NCBI RefSeq assembly: GCF_003627755.1
Contig: NZ_CP032694.1
Coordinates: 1,169,501 to 1,233,500 of the forward strand
Direction: 5' to 3'
DNA: 64,000 nt
Source: Rhizobium jaguaris
Lineage (GTDB): Bacteria; Pseudomonadota; Alphaproteobacteria; Rhizobiales; Rhizobiaceae
Shown one piece after another: positions 25,165 to 33,757 of this stretch. Position 1 is the stretch's first letter, and each line of letters begins with the position of its first letter. The translations under genes were made by a program, and so were the position numbers. The notes below the pieces were generated by a model. The model was not told the origin of the DNA. It saw only the letters and a program-made list of their open reading frames with translations, and did not search any database.

Positions 25165-26561
25165 TTATTCCCCGGCCCGGGCATGTTTGCCGATAAAAGT
25201 TTCTACGGCTTTAAGCTCCGGATCGAGGACGTCGAAACGCTCCTCCCTGTTCATCAGTCCAGCAAGCCACGTCGGAAGCGCCGGGTCAATACCACATGCC
25301 GATTTTACTGCGGCGGGGAATTTTGCCGGATGTGCGGTAGCAAGCGTTACCATCGGGCTTGCCGGCTTCTCGTTCTTTTCCGCAACAAAAACGCCGATGG
25401 CGGTGTGCGGATCGATGAGATAGCCGGTGTCATCGAGCATCTTGCGGATCGTAGCAGCGACCTGTTTCTCGCTGGCGCGGTCGGCGCGGAAGTCCTTCTT
25501 GATGGTCTTCAGAGCGTGGTCGCCAATCGAAAAACCATTCGATTGTTTCAGGCTTTCCATCGCCGCGCGCACCTTCGAGGCGTCGCGGTCATAGGCTTCG
25601 AACAGCAGCCGTTCGAAGTTGGAGGAGATCTGGATGTCCATCGACGGCGCAGTGGTAGCCTTGACCTCGCGCATCTCGTAGCGCCCGGTCTTCAGGGTGC
25701 GTGCAAGGATGTCGTTCTCGTTGGTGGCGATCACCAGCCGGTCGATCGGCAGGCCCATGCGCTTGGCGACATAGCCGGCGAAAATATCGCCGAAATTGCC
25801 GGTTGGAACGGTGAAGGAAATTTTCCGGTCGGGTCCGCCGAGCGCGACGGCGGTGGTGAAATAATAGACCACCTGCGCCATGATGCGCGCCCAATTGATC
25901 GAATTGACGCCCGAAAGTTTGGCGCGATCGCGGAAGGCGGTGTCGTTGAACATGGCTTTGACCAGGTTCTGGCAATCATCGAAATTGCCGTTGATCGCCA
26001 GCGCGTGCACATTGGCCGCGGTCGAGGTGGTCATCTGCCGTTGCTGCACCGGCGAAACCTTGCCATGCGGGAAGAGGATGAAGATGTCGGTCCGTTCGCG
26101 GCCGGCAAAAGCATCGATCGCCGCGCCGCCGGTGTCGCCCGAGGTCGCTCCGACAATGGTTGCCCGTTGCCCGCGCTTTTCCAGCGCGTAGTCCATCAGC
26201 CGTGCAAGCAGCTGCATGGCGACATCCTTGAACGCAAGCGTCGTGCCGTGGAACAGCTCCATCACGAAGCTGTTCGGGCCAGTCTGCACCAGTGGCGCGA
26301 CGGCGGGGTGGCGGAAGGTGGCATAGGCTTCGTCGATCATGCCGCGGAAGACGTTGTCCGGAATTTCGCCGTTGGTGAAAGGCGACAGCACGGTGAACGC
26401 GACGTCCTGATAGCTCTTGCCGCGGAAAGCGCGGATCTCTTTTTTGTCAGGGTCGGCCATTTACGGGGTACATAAAGCCCGCCATCACGCGCAAGGCCGG
26501 CCAGAAGGGCGTCGCAGAAGCCAAGAGCAGGGGCTTCTCCCCGCGTTGAGATATAGTCCAC
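25165..26561 (-). CDS. thrC: threonine synthase, frameshifted in this sequence
   Basis: PLP enzyme for the last step of threonine synthesis. The N-terminus lies in one frame from GTG 26561 (DYISTRGEAPALGFCDALL to WPTLTKK); the rest lies in another frame, from EIRAFRGKSYQD on, and includes the PLP lysine region FHGTTLAFKDV. The join is at six A on the minus strand (plus-strand T 26440-26445); a seventh A restores a normal 465-residue protein. In the zero frame the bases read ACA-AAA-AAG, and a -1 slip at A-AAA-AAG gives exactly the expected TKKEIR. ATG 26460 in the second frame would lack about 34 residues. Sequencing error is the simplest explanation. AAAGGAA precedes GTG 26561. Confidence 0.85.
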
Positions 26562-26873
26562 GGTCTAGAATTCCTTTGGTCGCAAAATTGCCGGAGTGAT
26601 GGGGTGAGAGGATAGGAGAACGAAGCGATGGCAGCCCGTCTTTTTGCGTCGGATCAGCCGCGTGGTTTTCGCGTTTGCACAATGTCCGCCCGGCTGTTTC
26701 CGGCGGGCGGCGGCTTGCGCCAATCTGTCGACGTCGAAAAGTGAGCCAAAACGGTGCCTACCCAATCGATTTTTCGCTGCGCCGCTGGTATAGACCATCG
26801 CCAAGTGTCATTAAAGGCCCGTCGAACAGGCTGCAGGCCGATAATTGAATTATATGCAGAGGGTGGAATAATA
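26562..26873. other. divergent intergenic region thrC / lipoprotein
   Basis: About 310 bases between the thrC start and the lipoprotein start. It should hold both promoters; no confident promoter pair, repeat or RNA gene was recognised. Short frames on both strands look like noise. Confidence 0.45.
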
Positions 26874-27512
26874 GTGTTTGGCAGAGTTTCTCGTCGTCTT
26901 TTCTCCGCTTCGCTTCTGGCATTGTTGACTGGTTGCAGTTCTCTTGGTTTCGGTGGTGGCGACAAGCAGCCCGCAACGGATGTAACGGTTGCGCCGCAGG
27001 TAACAGCGGGCAGCACAGCCTCTGCCGACCCCGCACCGCAGGTGACCGGCGGCCAGGCCTATGTCGCCGGCAAATGCCCGCAAGTGGTGATCCGTGACGA
27101 GTCGTCCGTCTACCGCACCTATGCAAAGGGTGCCAAGGACGATCCGAACCAATTGATGTACCAAGCCTCGCTCGCACAAGCGACGCGCCAGTGCACGAGC
27201 GATGGCACCAGCCTCGGTATCAACGTCGTCGCGCAGGGGCGTCTCGTCGCCGGCCCGCAGGGCGGCCCCGGTAAGGTAACCTTGCCGATCCATGTCGCCG
27301 TCATGGACGACAACAACGCGCTCTACGAGAAGACCATTAACTTCACCGCCGAAATCCCGCCGGGTGAGAGCACCACGCAGTTCCTCTTCACCGACAACGA
27401 CATCAAGGTTGCCGGCGGCTCCGGCGGCTTCACCAGCGTCCAGGTCGGCTTCGATCAGGGACCGCAGAAGCCCGTGAAGAGCCAGAAGCCGGCCCGCAAG
27501 AAGCATCAGTAA
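26874..27512 (+). CDS. exported lipoprotein of unknown function
   Basis: 212-residue lipoprotein: basic N-terminus (GRVSRRLF), hydrophobic core and lipobox LLTGC at about residue 20, then a low-complexity Gly/Ala/Thr linker and a compact domain (CPQVVIRDESSVYRTYAKGA to FTSVQVGFDQGP) and a basic tail. The GTG at 26874 is used because it opens directly into the signal peptide with GGTGGA upstream; an upstream extension has no signal. Function unknown; conserved in rhizobia as far as I recognise it. Confidence 0.75.
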   Translation: MFGRVSRRLFSASLLALLTGCSSLGFGGGDKQPATDVTVAPQVTAGSTASADPAPQVTGGQAYVAGKCPQVVIRDESSVYRTYAKGAKDDPNQLMYQASLAQATRQCTSDGTSLGINVVAQGRLVAGPQGGPGKVTLPIHVAVMDDNNALYEKTINFTAEIPPGESTTQFLFTDNDIKVAGGSGGFTSVQVGFDQGPQKPVKSQKPARKKHQ

Positions 27513-27523
27513 GGCTGGGATCA

Positions 27524-27544
27524 GGCAGTAGGCAGTAGGCAGTA
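27524..27544. repeat. triple tandem GGCAGTA
   Basis: Three exact copies of the seven-mer GGCAGTA directly after the lipoprotein gene. The last copy contributes to the left arm of the adjacent hairpin. Confidence 0.85.
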
Positions 27545-27574
27545 GCAAAAGGTCGCCCTGTCCTTGCTACTGCC
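27538..27574. terminator. bidirectional hairpin, lipoprotein / HAD genes
   Basis: GGCAGTAGCAA (27538-27548) pairs perfectly with TTGCTACTGCC (27564-27574). A 14-base palindrome TACTGCCGGCAGTA (27568-27581) overlaps the right arm. It lies between two convergent genes. Confidence 0.6.
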
Positions 27575-27608
27575 GGCAGTATAGCCGCAACATCTATTGC
27601 CTATAGCC

Positions 27609-28301
27609 TTACAAAACGCCTTCCCATTCCGCCAGCGCCATTACCACGCCGGCCAGGTCGGCCATTCGGGCGATGACGGTTTCCGCGTCCGCGTCGGTCA
27701 GCCGGTCGGCATGGGAAGGATAGGTGTGCGAGGCGCCGGTAAAGCCGATGACGCGCATGCCGGCGGCGCGCGCCGCCTGGACACCATGGACCGAATCTTC
27801 GACGACGACGACGTTGGCCGGCGCAACGTTCATCTGCTTGGCGCCGTGCAGGAAAATATCGGGCTTCGGCTTCACTCGATCGGCGCCGAGATCCTTGGCG
27901 GAGAAGATATGCGGCGCAAACAGCTCTTTGTAGCCGACCTTGGAGAGCATCATGTCGATCCGCGCGGAGCTGGAGTTCGAGCAGATGCAGCGCGGCATCG
28001 GTAGCCGCGACAGAGCGAGAGGAACGCCCGGGATAGCTTTGACGTCACTGGCGAGCTTGAGGTCGAGAAGCTTCTCGGATTTGTCGAGCAGCGATGCCGA
28101 GAGCGGGATGCTCGCCTCGCGTTCGACTTCGAACAGAATGTTCTGCCAGGTCATGCCTGCAAAGCGCTCGCCCATTTCTTCGACACCGATTGGGTAGCCT
28201 GCTTCCGTCAGGAGCTTGGATTCAACCTCCGCCGCGATGATTTCCGAATCGACCAGAACGCCGTCGCAGTCGAAGATAATGAGATCGAAGCCATTGCTCA
28301 T
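27609..28301 (-). CDS. HAD-superfamily phosphatase (phosphoglycolate-phosphatase-like)
   Basis: 230-residue HAD-IA hydrolase with motif I IIFDCDGVLVDSE (residues 6-18), motif II SNSSS near 110, the conserved Lys in DRVKPKPDIF and motif III VVVEDSVHGV. The cap is the alpha-helical type of sugar-phosphate phosphatases such as YniC/beta-phosphoglucomutase relatives. Substrate unknown. ATG 28301 opens the fold; the in-frame extension to 28442 is not coding in style. Confidence 0.92.
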   Translation of the reverse strand: MSNGFDLIIFDCDGVLVDSEIIAAEVESKLLTEAGYPIGVEEMGERFAGMTWQNILFEVEREASIPLSASLLDKSEKLLDLKLASDVKAIPGVPLALSRLPMPRCICSNSSSARIDMMLSKVGYKELFAPHIFSAKDLGADRVKPKPDIFLHGAKQMNVAPANVVVVEDSVHGVQAARAAGMRVIGFTGASHTYPSHADRLTDADAETVIARMADLAGVVMALAEWEGVL

Positions 28302-28496
28302 GAGAATACACTGCCTTTGAGGGAGCTCTGGATTTGGCACGGCCTTATCCAACAACCGCTCCGCGCTTTTTGGGGCCTGCTCTAAAAAGGATCGTGCGGC
28401 TTTACACGATGCTCCGGCAAAGCTCAACCAATCAGCTGGCATGGCAGAAATGCACAGGCGGAAGGGATAGACTGAGTCTGAGCCTGACTTAGCGGA

Positions 28497-28931
28497 TCAG
28501 CCGTGATGGGTCATGTTGAAAAAGTCGCTGCGCAGGCTTTTGGCATGTAATTGGCCGACCTGCGACTCATATTCTTCCTGCGCCGCCTGCCAGAAAGGCT
28601 CGGCCTCCGCGATCTTGCCTCGCCCGGCCGGCGATAGCTCCAGCATCAACCGACGGCTCTCTTCCGTTTCGGGTGCGCTGATGACCAACCCTTGCTGCTG
28701 CAGCGGCTTCACCGCCCGCAGGAGCGTCGTGCGGTCCATTAGCATCGCGGCTGCCAGTTCGTTCATCGTCATGCGTGCGTCGCGGCCGAGGAAGTTCAGC
28801 AGGGAAAATTGCGTGCTGGTTATGCCGGTCGGCGCCATATGCCGCTCGTAAAGTTTCGAGACATGCCGGGCCAGTTGCCGGGTTGCCAGGCAATGACAGG
28901 CGAGGGGACCAAGATCATCTTCGATTTGCAT
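28497..28931 (-). CDS. MarR family transcriptional regulator
   Basis: 144-residue winged-helix MarR protein: LACHCLATRQLARHVSKLYERHMAPTGITSTQFSLL (dimer helices), MTMNELAAAMLMDRTTLLRAVKPLQQQGLV (recognition region) and a wing with ESRRLMLELSP. The start is uncertain: GTG 28958 and ATG 28952 lie in frame upstream, but they fall within the palindrome 28947-28958, which looks like an operator, so I prefer ATG 28931. The divergent neighbour is a GntR regulator. Confidence 0.85.
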   Translation of the reverse strand: MQIEDDLGPLACHCLATRQLARHVSKLYERHMAPTGITSTQFSLLNFLGRDARMTMNELAAAMLMDRTTLLRAVKPLQQQGLVISAPETEESRRLMLELSPAGRGKIAEAEPFWQAAQEEYESQVGQLHAKSLRSDFFNMTHHG

Positions 28932-28946
28932 GTTTCTAATATACGT

Positions 28947-28958
28947 GTGCATATGCAC
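28947..28958. promoter_or_regulatory. palindromic site between marR and gntR genes
   Basis: GTGCATATGCAC is a perfect 12-base palindrome, 16 bases upstream of the preferred MarR start and in the shared region with the divergent GntR gene. A MarR autoregulatory operator is the simplest reading. Confidence 0.5.
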
Positions 28959-29027
28959 CAGATCAAGGCGTCATTGCATTTGATCTGGACGCTCGACAAG
29001 GCCGATCGCCACCTTTAAGGATCGGCC

Positions 29028-29696
29028 ATGGCCAAAGAGCGCGACGACACGATTGCCAGCCGTATCAGCCGGGTGCTTGCCGATCGCATCATCCGCGGCG
29101 AGATCGCGCCCGATGCGCGCCTGCGGCAGGATCACATCGCCGAGGAGTTCGGCGCCAGCCATGTGCCGGTGCGCGAAGCGTTCCGGCGGCTGGAGGCGCA
29201 GGGGTTGGCGATCAGCGTGCCCCGCCGCGGCGTCCGTGTCGCTTCCTTCGATCTCAAGGAAGTCCGTGAAGTCGCGGAAATGCGGGCGGCGCTGGAGAGT
29301 TTGGCATTGAAACATGCGGCGCAACACCTGACGCCGGCAATCCTCGATGCCGCTGAACAGGCGACGCGGGAAGGGGATGCGGCTGCCGATGTCCGCGCCT
29401 GGGAAGAGGCCAATCGCCGCTTCCACCGCCTGATCCTTGCGCCCTGCGGCATGGCGCGGCTCCTCGCATCGATCGATGACCTGCACGCCGCCAGCGCTCG
29501 CTTTCTCTTCTCCGCCTGGCAATCCGGCTGGGAAAAACGCACCGATCACGACCATCGATCAATCCTCGCCGCTCTGCGCCAAGGACGGACGGAGGAAGCG
29601 GCGTCTATCCTGCAGAAACATGTGCAATGGATCGGCCGGGCACCGGTGCGGACACCCTCGGGCACGACACGCGAAGCTTTTGCGATTGTTGGGTAA
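29028..29696 (+). CDS. GntR family regulator, FCD domain
   Basis: 222-residue GntR regulator. N-terminal winged helix with GEIAPDARLRQDHIAEEFGASHVPVREAFRRLEAQGL (residues about 25-60 overall) and a C-terminal FCD helical domain in which Asp/His residues (FHRLILAPCG, DHDHRSILAALRQG) can bind a metal and a small acid. Such regulators often control organic-acid or sugar-acid catabolism; the target here is unknown because its neighbours are also regulators. Confidence 0.92.
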   Translation: MAKERDDTIASRISRVLADRIIRGEIAPDARLRQDHIAEEFGASHVPVREAFRRLEAQGLAISVPRRGVRVASFDLKEVREVAEMRAALESLALKHAAQHLTPAILDAAEQATREGDAAADVRAWEEANRRFHRLILAPCGMARLLASIDDLHAASARFLFSAWQSGWEKRTDHDHRSILAALRQGRTEEAASILQKHVQWIGRAPVRTPSGTTREAFAIVG

Positions 29697-29781
29697 ATTA
29701 TAGGTAATTTGGATGCCGTGGTCTCCCGTCGTGGGGGATGATACGGGCGCGCCCTTCATCCTCGAGCGATGTCCCCGACAC

Positions 29782-30504
29782 TTAAGCGTCGGCCCCATCC
29801 AGCCCTTTGTTCGTCACATCGGCTTCGATAGGGAACAGCGCCAAAAACCGGCGTTCGCCTTCCGATGTGAACAGGATCGAGCGGCTGTTTTCCGTTCGCC
29901 GTGCCCAGCCCTTGTCGAAGAAGTTGGAAAGCAGTGCCTTGCCGAGGCTGCCGGCGAGATGCGCTCGGCGTTCGCTCCAGTCAAGGCAGGAGCGACAGAG
30001 TGGACGGCGTGTCGAGCGCAGCCCGGTCACGTCTATGCCGATCGAGGTGAGGTGCGTTTCGCCGCGTTCCGTCAGGCTCAAGCCGTCACCGACCGCCGAG
30101 ATGGCGCCGGCCGCAATCAGGCTGTCGAGCATGCGCACACCGTAATCGCCGGCGAGATGGTCGTAGCAGATGCGTGCCTTGCGCAGCGCCGGCTCTTTCG
30201 GACCGGGGCGGTGCCGCAGGTGCCCTCGCGTGGCGGCGAAGCCCATGATACTTTCGAGCAGCTTGCCGACACCGTCGTCGGCCAGCGCAAAATAACGGTG
30301 TCGGCCCTGTTTGCGTTGGGCGAGCAACCCGCCCGCTTCGAGTTTCGATAAATGCGTGCTCGCCGTCTGCAGCGTGATGCCGCCGGCCTCCGCCAGCTCC
30401 GTTGCCGTCAGAGCACGGCCGCCCATCAGCGCGGTGAGCATGTTCGCCCGTGCCGGATCGCCGATAAGCGCGCCTATCTGCACTATGTCAGGACCTTCCT
30501 TCAT
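29782..30504 (-). CDS. ArsR-type winged-helix regulator
   Basis: 240-residue protein whose N-terminal third is an ArsR helix-turn-helix (GDPARANMLTALMGGRALTATELAEAGG, then TASTHLSKLEAGGLLAQRKQGRHRYFAL). The longer C-terminal part, with CRSCLDWSERRAHLAGSLG, is the extension of a known ArsR subgroup and carries two cysteines that could sense metal or redox. Divergent from the NIPSNAP/monooxygenase pair, 71 bases away, so it probably represses it. Confidence 0.88.
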   Translation of the reverse strand: MKEGPDIVQIGALIGDPARANMLTALMGGRALTATELAEAGGITLQTASTHLSKLEAGGLLAQRKQGRHRYFALADDGVGKLLESIMGFAATRGHLRHRPGPKEPALRKARICYDHLAGDYGVRMLDSLIAAGAISAVGDGLSLTERGETHLTSIGIDVTGLRSTRRPLCRSCLDWSERRAHLAGSLGKALLSNFFDKGWARRTENSRSILFTSEGERRFLALFPIEADVTNKGLDGADA

Positions 30505-30575
30505 ACTTCGATCGTAACCGAAGCATCCGCGTCACGCAATATGCGACAACATCTCCATCACCAAAGGAGAAAATC

Positions 30576-30905
30576 ATGATCACCTGTTTCATCCGCTACG
30601 AGATCGATCCCTTCAAGAGGGACGCCTTTGTCGAATACGCCAGGGCATGGGGGCAGGTTATCCCACGCAACGGTGCGGATCTCGTCGGCTATTTCGCTCC
30701 ACACGAGGGCTCCGCGACGACTGCTTACGGCGTCTACAACATCGAAAGCCTGGCTGCTTACGAAGCCTATCGTGCTCGTCTCGCAGCCGACCCGCTCGGT
30801 AAGGCGAACTACGATTTTTCCTGCCGCGAACGTTTCATAATCAGGGAAGATCGCATCTTCCTGAAAAACGTGTCGCTGCCGCATGGTCCGAAGGTGACGT
30901 TATGA
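30576..30905 (+). CDS. NIPSNAP family protein
   Basis: 109-residue protein of the NIPSNAP dimeric alpha/beta-barrel fold: MITCFIRYEIDPFKRDAFVEYARAWG at the start, GADLVGYFAPHEGS in the middle and a C-terminal strand REDRIFLKNV. AAAGGAG lies before the ATG. The stop overlaps the next start by four bases (ATGA), so it is coupled to the monooxygenase-fold gene. Function in bacteria is not settled. Confidence 0.9.
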   Translation: MITCFIRYEIDPFKRDAFVEYARAWGQVIPRNGADLVGYFAPHEGSATTAYGVYNIESLAAYEAYRARLAADPLGKANYDFSCRERFIIREDRIFLKNVSLPHGPKVTL

Positions 30906-31288
30906 TCGCCGTCATTTTCGAGGTCGTTCCCTATCTCGGCGAGCGTCATCACTATCTCGATCTTGCCGGCAAGCTGCGCGCGGAGCTTGAAACGATCGAC
31001 GGGTTCATCTCCATCGAACGCTTCGAAAGTCTGACGCAACGCGGCAAGCTTCTCTCGCTGTCTTTCTGGCGCGACGAGGCGGCGGTCAAGGAATGGCGGA
31101 ACCGCGAAGCGCATCGGGCTGCGCAGAAGGCCGGGCGAGGGGCGATATTTGCCGACTATCGGCTGCGCATAGCGCATGTGATGCGGGATTACGGGATGAA
31201 TGAAAGGGACGAGGCACCGGCCGACAGCCGCGCGGTGTATGATGGATCCGAGACGGGGAGCGACGACCGACGATCGACGCTGTCTTGA
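30902..31288 (+). CDS. antibiotic biosynthesis monooxygenase (ABM) domain protein
   Basis: 128-residue ABM-fold protein: VIFEVVPYLGERHHYLDLAGKLRAELETIDGFISIERFES, then LSFWRDEAAVKEWRNREAHRAAQKAGR, the family core. The C-terminal 25 residues are charged and probably flexible. ABM proteins are cofactor-poor monooxygenases or heme-degrading enzymes, so substrate cannot be read from the sequence. Second gene of the pair controlled by the divergent ArsR-type gene. Confidence 0.9.
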   Translation: MIAVIFEVVPYLGERHHYLDLAGKLRAELETIDGFISIERFESLTQRGKLLSLSFWRDEAAVKEWRNREAHRAAQKAGRGAIFADYRLRIAHVMRDYGMNERDEAPADSRAVYDGSETGSDDRRSTLS

Positions 31289-31317
31289 GAATTTGCAAAA
31301 TGTGGAGCTCGCTTTAG

Positions 31318-32520
<1,203 letters not shown>

Positions 32521-32534
32521 TCCCAACTATTTAA

Positions 32535-32584
32535 GTGGCATGATCTTATCCGAAAGCCTTTCCCAGCTTTCGCGATCATGCCAC
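32535..32584. repeat. rhizobial intergenic palindrome after ccrM
   Basis: GTGGCATGATC (32535-32545) pairs perfectly with GATCATGCCAC (32574-32584), with an inner CGAAAGC/GCTTTCG pair. Same outer GCATGATC as the copy at 3197. Could act as the ccrM terminator. Confidence 0.75.
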
Positions 32585-32601
32585 TGCCGGATCCGCATAT
32601 C

Positions 32602-32757
32602 CGCCTTCTTCCGTCGAGTACCTCCAGTTAGGGAGGAAGGCGAAACGCCCAGGGTTCACGCATAACCCCTTAAATCCAAATGGATTTAAGGAAAGGATTA
32701 TGCGTCATTCAAAATGTTACCGGACAGCACGTCCGGTAAGGCCCTGGGCGCTTTTTT
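32602..32757 (+). terminator. multi-hairpin element ending in a T-run, possible sRNA 3' end
   Basis: First a hairpin CGCCTT/AAGGCG (32602-32607 with 32637-32642) enclosing CCTCC/GGAGG. Then an outer stem CGCCCAGGG (32646-32654) with CCCTGGGCG (32742-32750), followed by C and seven T. Inside the outer stem are two further hairpins: ACGCATAA/TTATGCGT with CCTTAAATCC/GGATTTAAGG (32658-32705) and TTACCGGAC/GTCCGGTAA (32717-32739). The three-way junction plus T-run looks like a structured terminator or small RNA. Confidence 0.6.
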
Positions 32758-32772
32758 TGGAGGCCTTCTAGA

Positions 32773-33138
32773 TTAGAATTCCTGATAGTCCGTCACATCG
32801 ACCCGGACGACACGTCCGTCTTCGTCGAAAGTGATCGTCTCCTCGCCCTCGCGGATCAGCGGCTTGCCGGTCTTGCTGTTCGTCGCCCGGACGGACCAGA
32901 CGGCCCGGCCGGAGAGTGGCGTCAGCGTTTCCACCAAGGAATTAGAGGCGGTTTGATCCGGATAGGTATCGAAATAGCCGCGGAAAGCTTCCATGATCGC
33001 CTCGCGGCCGGCAAGGCTGCCGACGCCGTTGGAGACATAGGTGGCATTCTCCGCGAAGAAATTCTCGATTGCTTCGTAGTCGAGCCTGTTGATCGCGTCG
33101 TGGAACAGGGTGATGCGTTGTGCCGGATCGAAAATCAT
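32773..33138 (-). CDS. SnoaL-like / NTF2-fold protein
   Basis: 121-residue cone-fold protein: DPAQRITLFHDAINRLDYEAIENFFAENATYVSNG and later AVWSVRATNSKTGKPLIREGEETITFDEDGRVVRVD, the SnoaL/nuclear-transport-factor pattern. The ligand or reaction is unknown. ATG 33138 follows the HAD gene stop after four bases with GAGG upstream, so it is the last gene of the mutY-HAD-SnoaL unit. Confidence 0.88.
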   Translation of the reverse strand: MIFDPAQRITLFHDAINRLDYEAIENFFAENATYVSNGVGSLAGREAIMEAFRGYFDTYPDQTASNSLVETLTPLSGRAVWSVRATNSKTGKPLIREGEETITFDEDGRVVRVDVTDYQEF

Positions 33139-33142
33139 GAGC

Positions 33143-33757
33143 TCAAACCTCGATGCCGTAGGCGGCGAGATCGCTGCGCAGCTTCTCGGCGCCGGTGAAA
33201 TGGACTGCATTCCAACCCGCGGCTTTTGCACCTTCTACGTTGGCGAGCGAATCGTCGATGAAGATGGTGGAAGCCGGGTCCAGATCGAAACTTTTGACAT
33301 GCGCCTCGTAGATAGCAACATCAGGCTTGATCAGGCCAATGTCGCCCGACACGGTAACGCCGCGCGGCTTGGAGAGGAAATCGAAGCGCGTCTGCGCTTC
33401 GCGAAACGTGTCGGAGGCAAAATTGGTGAGCATGGTGACGTCGCGGCCCTCGGCAATCAGCTTCTCCAGGATGGCAACGCTGTCGTCGTAGGCATGCGGC
33501 ACCATGTCGTGCCAATATTTGCGGAAGGCGCGAATCTGTTCTTCGCGTTCCGGATGCTCGGCGATCAGCAGAGCTTCGGCCTCTTCCCAGGCCCGGCCGC
33601 GATCCTGCTCGATATTCCATTCATTTGTGCAGACATTGGCGAGAAACCAGGCTCGCTCCGCCTCATCCGGGATGATGCGGCTATAGGGGATGCTCGGATC
33701 GTAGTGAACAAGCACCTTGCCGATGTCGAAGACGATGTGCCGGATTTCCGTAGTCAT
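33143..33757 (-). CDS. HAD-superfamily hydrolase (YihX-like)
   Basis: 204-residue HAD-IA protein. Motif I is VFDIGKVLVHYD: the nucleophile Asp is present, but the second Asp of DxD is Gly, the DxG pattern of YihX/epoxide-hydrolase-N-terminal-like members. Motif II LTNFAS, motif III GLIKPDVAIYEAH and motif IV STIFIDDSLANVEGA are in place. Its stop and start overlap neighbours closely (four bases with mutY), so it is co-transcribed with mutY. Substrate unknown. Confidence 0.92.
   Translation of the reverse strand: MTTEIRHIVFDIGKVLVHYDPSIPYSRIIPDEAERAWFLANVCTNEWNIEQDRGRAWEEAEALLIAEHPEREEQIRAFRKYWHDMVPHAYDDSVAILEKLIAEGRDVTMLTNFASDTFREAQTRFDFLSKPRGVTVSGDIGLIKPDVAIYEAHVKSFDLDPASTIFIDDSLANVEGAKAAGWNAVHFTGAEKLRSDLAAYGIEV

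Noticed and set aside
25066..26475. 469-codon plus-strand frame over thrC and the M16 gene
   Set aside because: Crosses two recognised genes on the other strand; not a protein family.
27524..27544. GGCAGTA repeats as a CRISPR-like array
   Set aside because: Seven-base units with no spacers and no cas genes.
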